Shown: piece after piece, positions 63,167 to 64,000 of the stretch
Position numbering within the stretch: the first letter of the stretch is position 1
Layout of the letters: the number at the start of each line of letters is the position of its first letter
DNA from: Emmonsiellopsis sp. PD_33
Lineage: Eukaryota > Ascomycota > Eurotiomycetes > Onygenales > Ajellomycetaceae
Direction: 5' to 3'
DNA length: 64,000 nt
Assembly: GCA_032988165.1 (NCBI GenBank)
Contig: JANTQF010000130.1
Coordinates: 1-64,000 of the forward strand
The notes under the pieces: generated by a model
What the model was told of the DNA's origin: nothing
Database searches by the model: none
The model's input: the letters and a program-made list of their open reading frames with translations, nothing else
Translations under genes and position numbers: made by a program

Positions 63167-63828
63167 TTGCCCCCCTTCTGATAGGAACTGTCCCCAGTGA
63201 CGTAGAAGGAGAATAGGGATGCGAAGCCTCATTAAAACCACTTAAAACCCTTGTGTAGAAGAGGAAAAAAGTAAAAACCTCTAGGGAAAGAAGTGGAAAG
63301 AGTACTTGCATGTACAAACAGTGGGTAGTTATAAGGAAATGGATAGTACAGTGGTTTTAGCAGGTTATAAGCAGGTTTCTGGAGGTTATAAGCAGGTTTC
63401 TGAAGCTTGAGTTGCATCATGTGGAGTCGAAGAGGTCTTATCGTTTGCCTGTATAGGAGAGGAAGTTTCAACTGTAATGAGTTGAGGCGCATCTTCGTTA
63501 AGAGTCTAATAGGTTTGGTGGTTGCAGTGCTTGTCCGCGAGGTAAAGTCGCTATATTGTTGGGGGTGGTGGAGGAAATAGCACCATTGCTTGGTGGCCGT
63601 CGGGGGAAATCGCTCCAAAGGTCGGTAAGAATCGGGGCGATTTGCGCCAAACCTAAAGGGGAAAGGCGTCGTTTGCCAAGTCCGTAGCGGTAGATCTCCC
63701 GGCGCTTAGGCATTTGCCGCGGGATTAGCGCCAAAATAAGCGAGAAATAAGCGACACGCCGGAAGAACAAAAACAAGTTGTCGGTCGCGTTGCTTCTTCC
63801 TTTACCAACCATCGAAGCCTATATCAAA
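63167..63828. other. Region between LTR-like repeat and gene start, with a short tandem repeat
   Basis: Normal composition. Two 21-bp copies of AGGTTATAAGCAGGTTTCTG plus one base at 63,362-63,403. Downstream, GCGCCAAA-type words recur (63,646 and 63,728). Minus-strand frames 63,232-63,618 and 63,498-63,812 lack known motifs. It may be an element leader or the promoter of the gene at 63,829. Confidence 0.45.
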
Positions 63829-63953
63829 ATGGCCTCTCGTCGCTCCGCTCGCGCGCCTGCTGGCGCTGCCCCTGCTCCTCCTGCGCCTCTGCGCTTTCCA
63901 GCTCATGGTCCTGCGCCCGAAAGGGCTGATTTCTACTCCGCTCGCGGCTTAGA
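63829..63953 (+). CDS. First exon of an unidentified gene, runs out of the window
   Basis: ATG at 63,829 in a good context (ATCAAAATGGCC). It encodes MASRRSARAPAGAAPAPPAP followed by LRFPAHGPAPERADFYSARGL, a basic Ala/Pro-rich N-terminus, and ends at GA|GTAAGT, an excellent donor. 41 codons plus two bases are visible. No family can be named from this. It may belong to the mobile element whose LTR-like repeat lies 660 bp upstream, or be a host gene. Confidence 0.5.
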
Positions 63954-64000
63954 GTAAGTCTTATCCAATCCTTGTTTGGTGGCGTCCTTGGCCGCTCCAC

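Overview
The window looks like nuclear DNA of a filamentous ascomycete, probably a Eurotiomycete. An Onygenales-type fungus is my best guess. This rests on short introns of about 50-100 nt with GTATGT/GTAAGT donors, on fungal protein families (Mdm10, Vac8, U1-70K with an RGG/RD tail, DUF4604), and on an isochore-like layout. The genus is not decided by anything I can see.

There are three compartments. (1) Bases 1 to about 21,395 are very AT-rich, and I saw no CpG dinucleotide while reading. They hold decayed mobile elements riddled with TAG/TGA codons at former Gln/Arg/Trp positions: a hAT transposase, two divergently oriented relics that look chromatin-related (an acidic-tailed protein and a histone H3-like protein), a mutated LTR-like repeat, a Copia element, and one complete Gypsy-type element (9,676-21,033) with matching 317-bp LTRs and a target duplication. 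(2) About 21,396 to 50,335 is an island of ordinary base composition with 12 recognisable genes and one frameshifted copy. (3) About 50,336 to 62,480 is again CpG-free and carries a Helitron relic and a second, minus-strand Gypsy relic. At 62,474 normal composition returns together with an unmutated copy of the LTR-like repeat seen mutated at 5,449, followed by the first exon of an unidentified gene.

The island encodes mostly conserved housekeeping functions. Order: two tandem lectin-like membrane proteins (the first frameshifted), mdm10 (-), mrt4 (+), the U1-70K gene (-), mitochondrial ribosomal protein L51 (+), a RING/SIM protein (-), prp19 (-), a DUF4604 gene (+), efl1 (+), csl4 (-), vac8 (-). 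mdm10/mrt4, U1-70K/L51 and prp19/DUF4604 are head-to-head pairs separated by about 400 bp, suggesting shared promoters. Functionally there are splicing factors (U1-70K, Prp19), 60S maturation factors (Mrt4, Efl1), an exosome subunit (Csl4), mitochondrial proteins (Mdm10, L51) and a vacuolar armadillo protein (Vac8).

Exon models were built by hand from splice signals and protein homology. For all eleven models I treat as intact and complete, exon lengths sum to a multiple of three. Protein family names come from memory of conserved motifs, not from a search.
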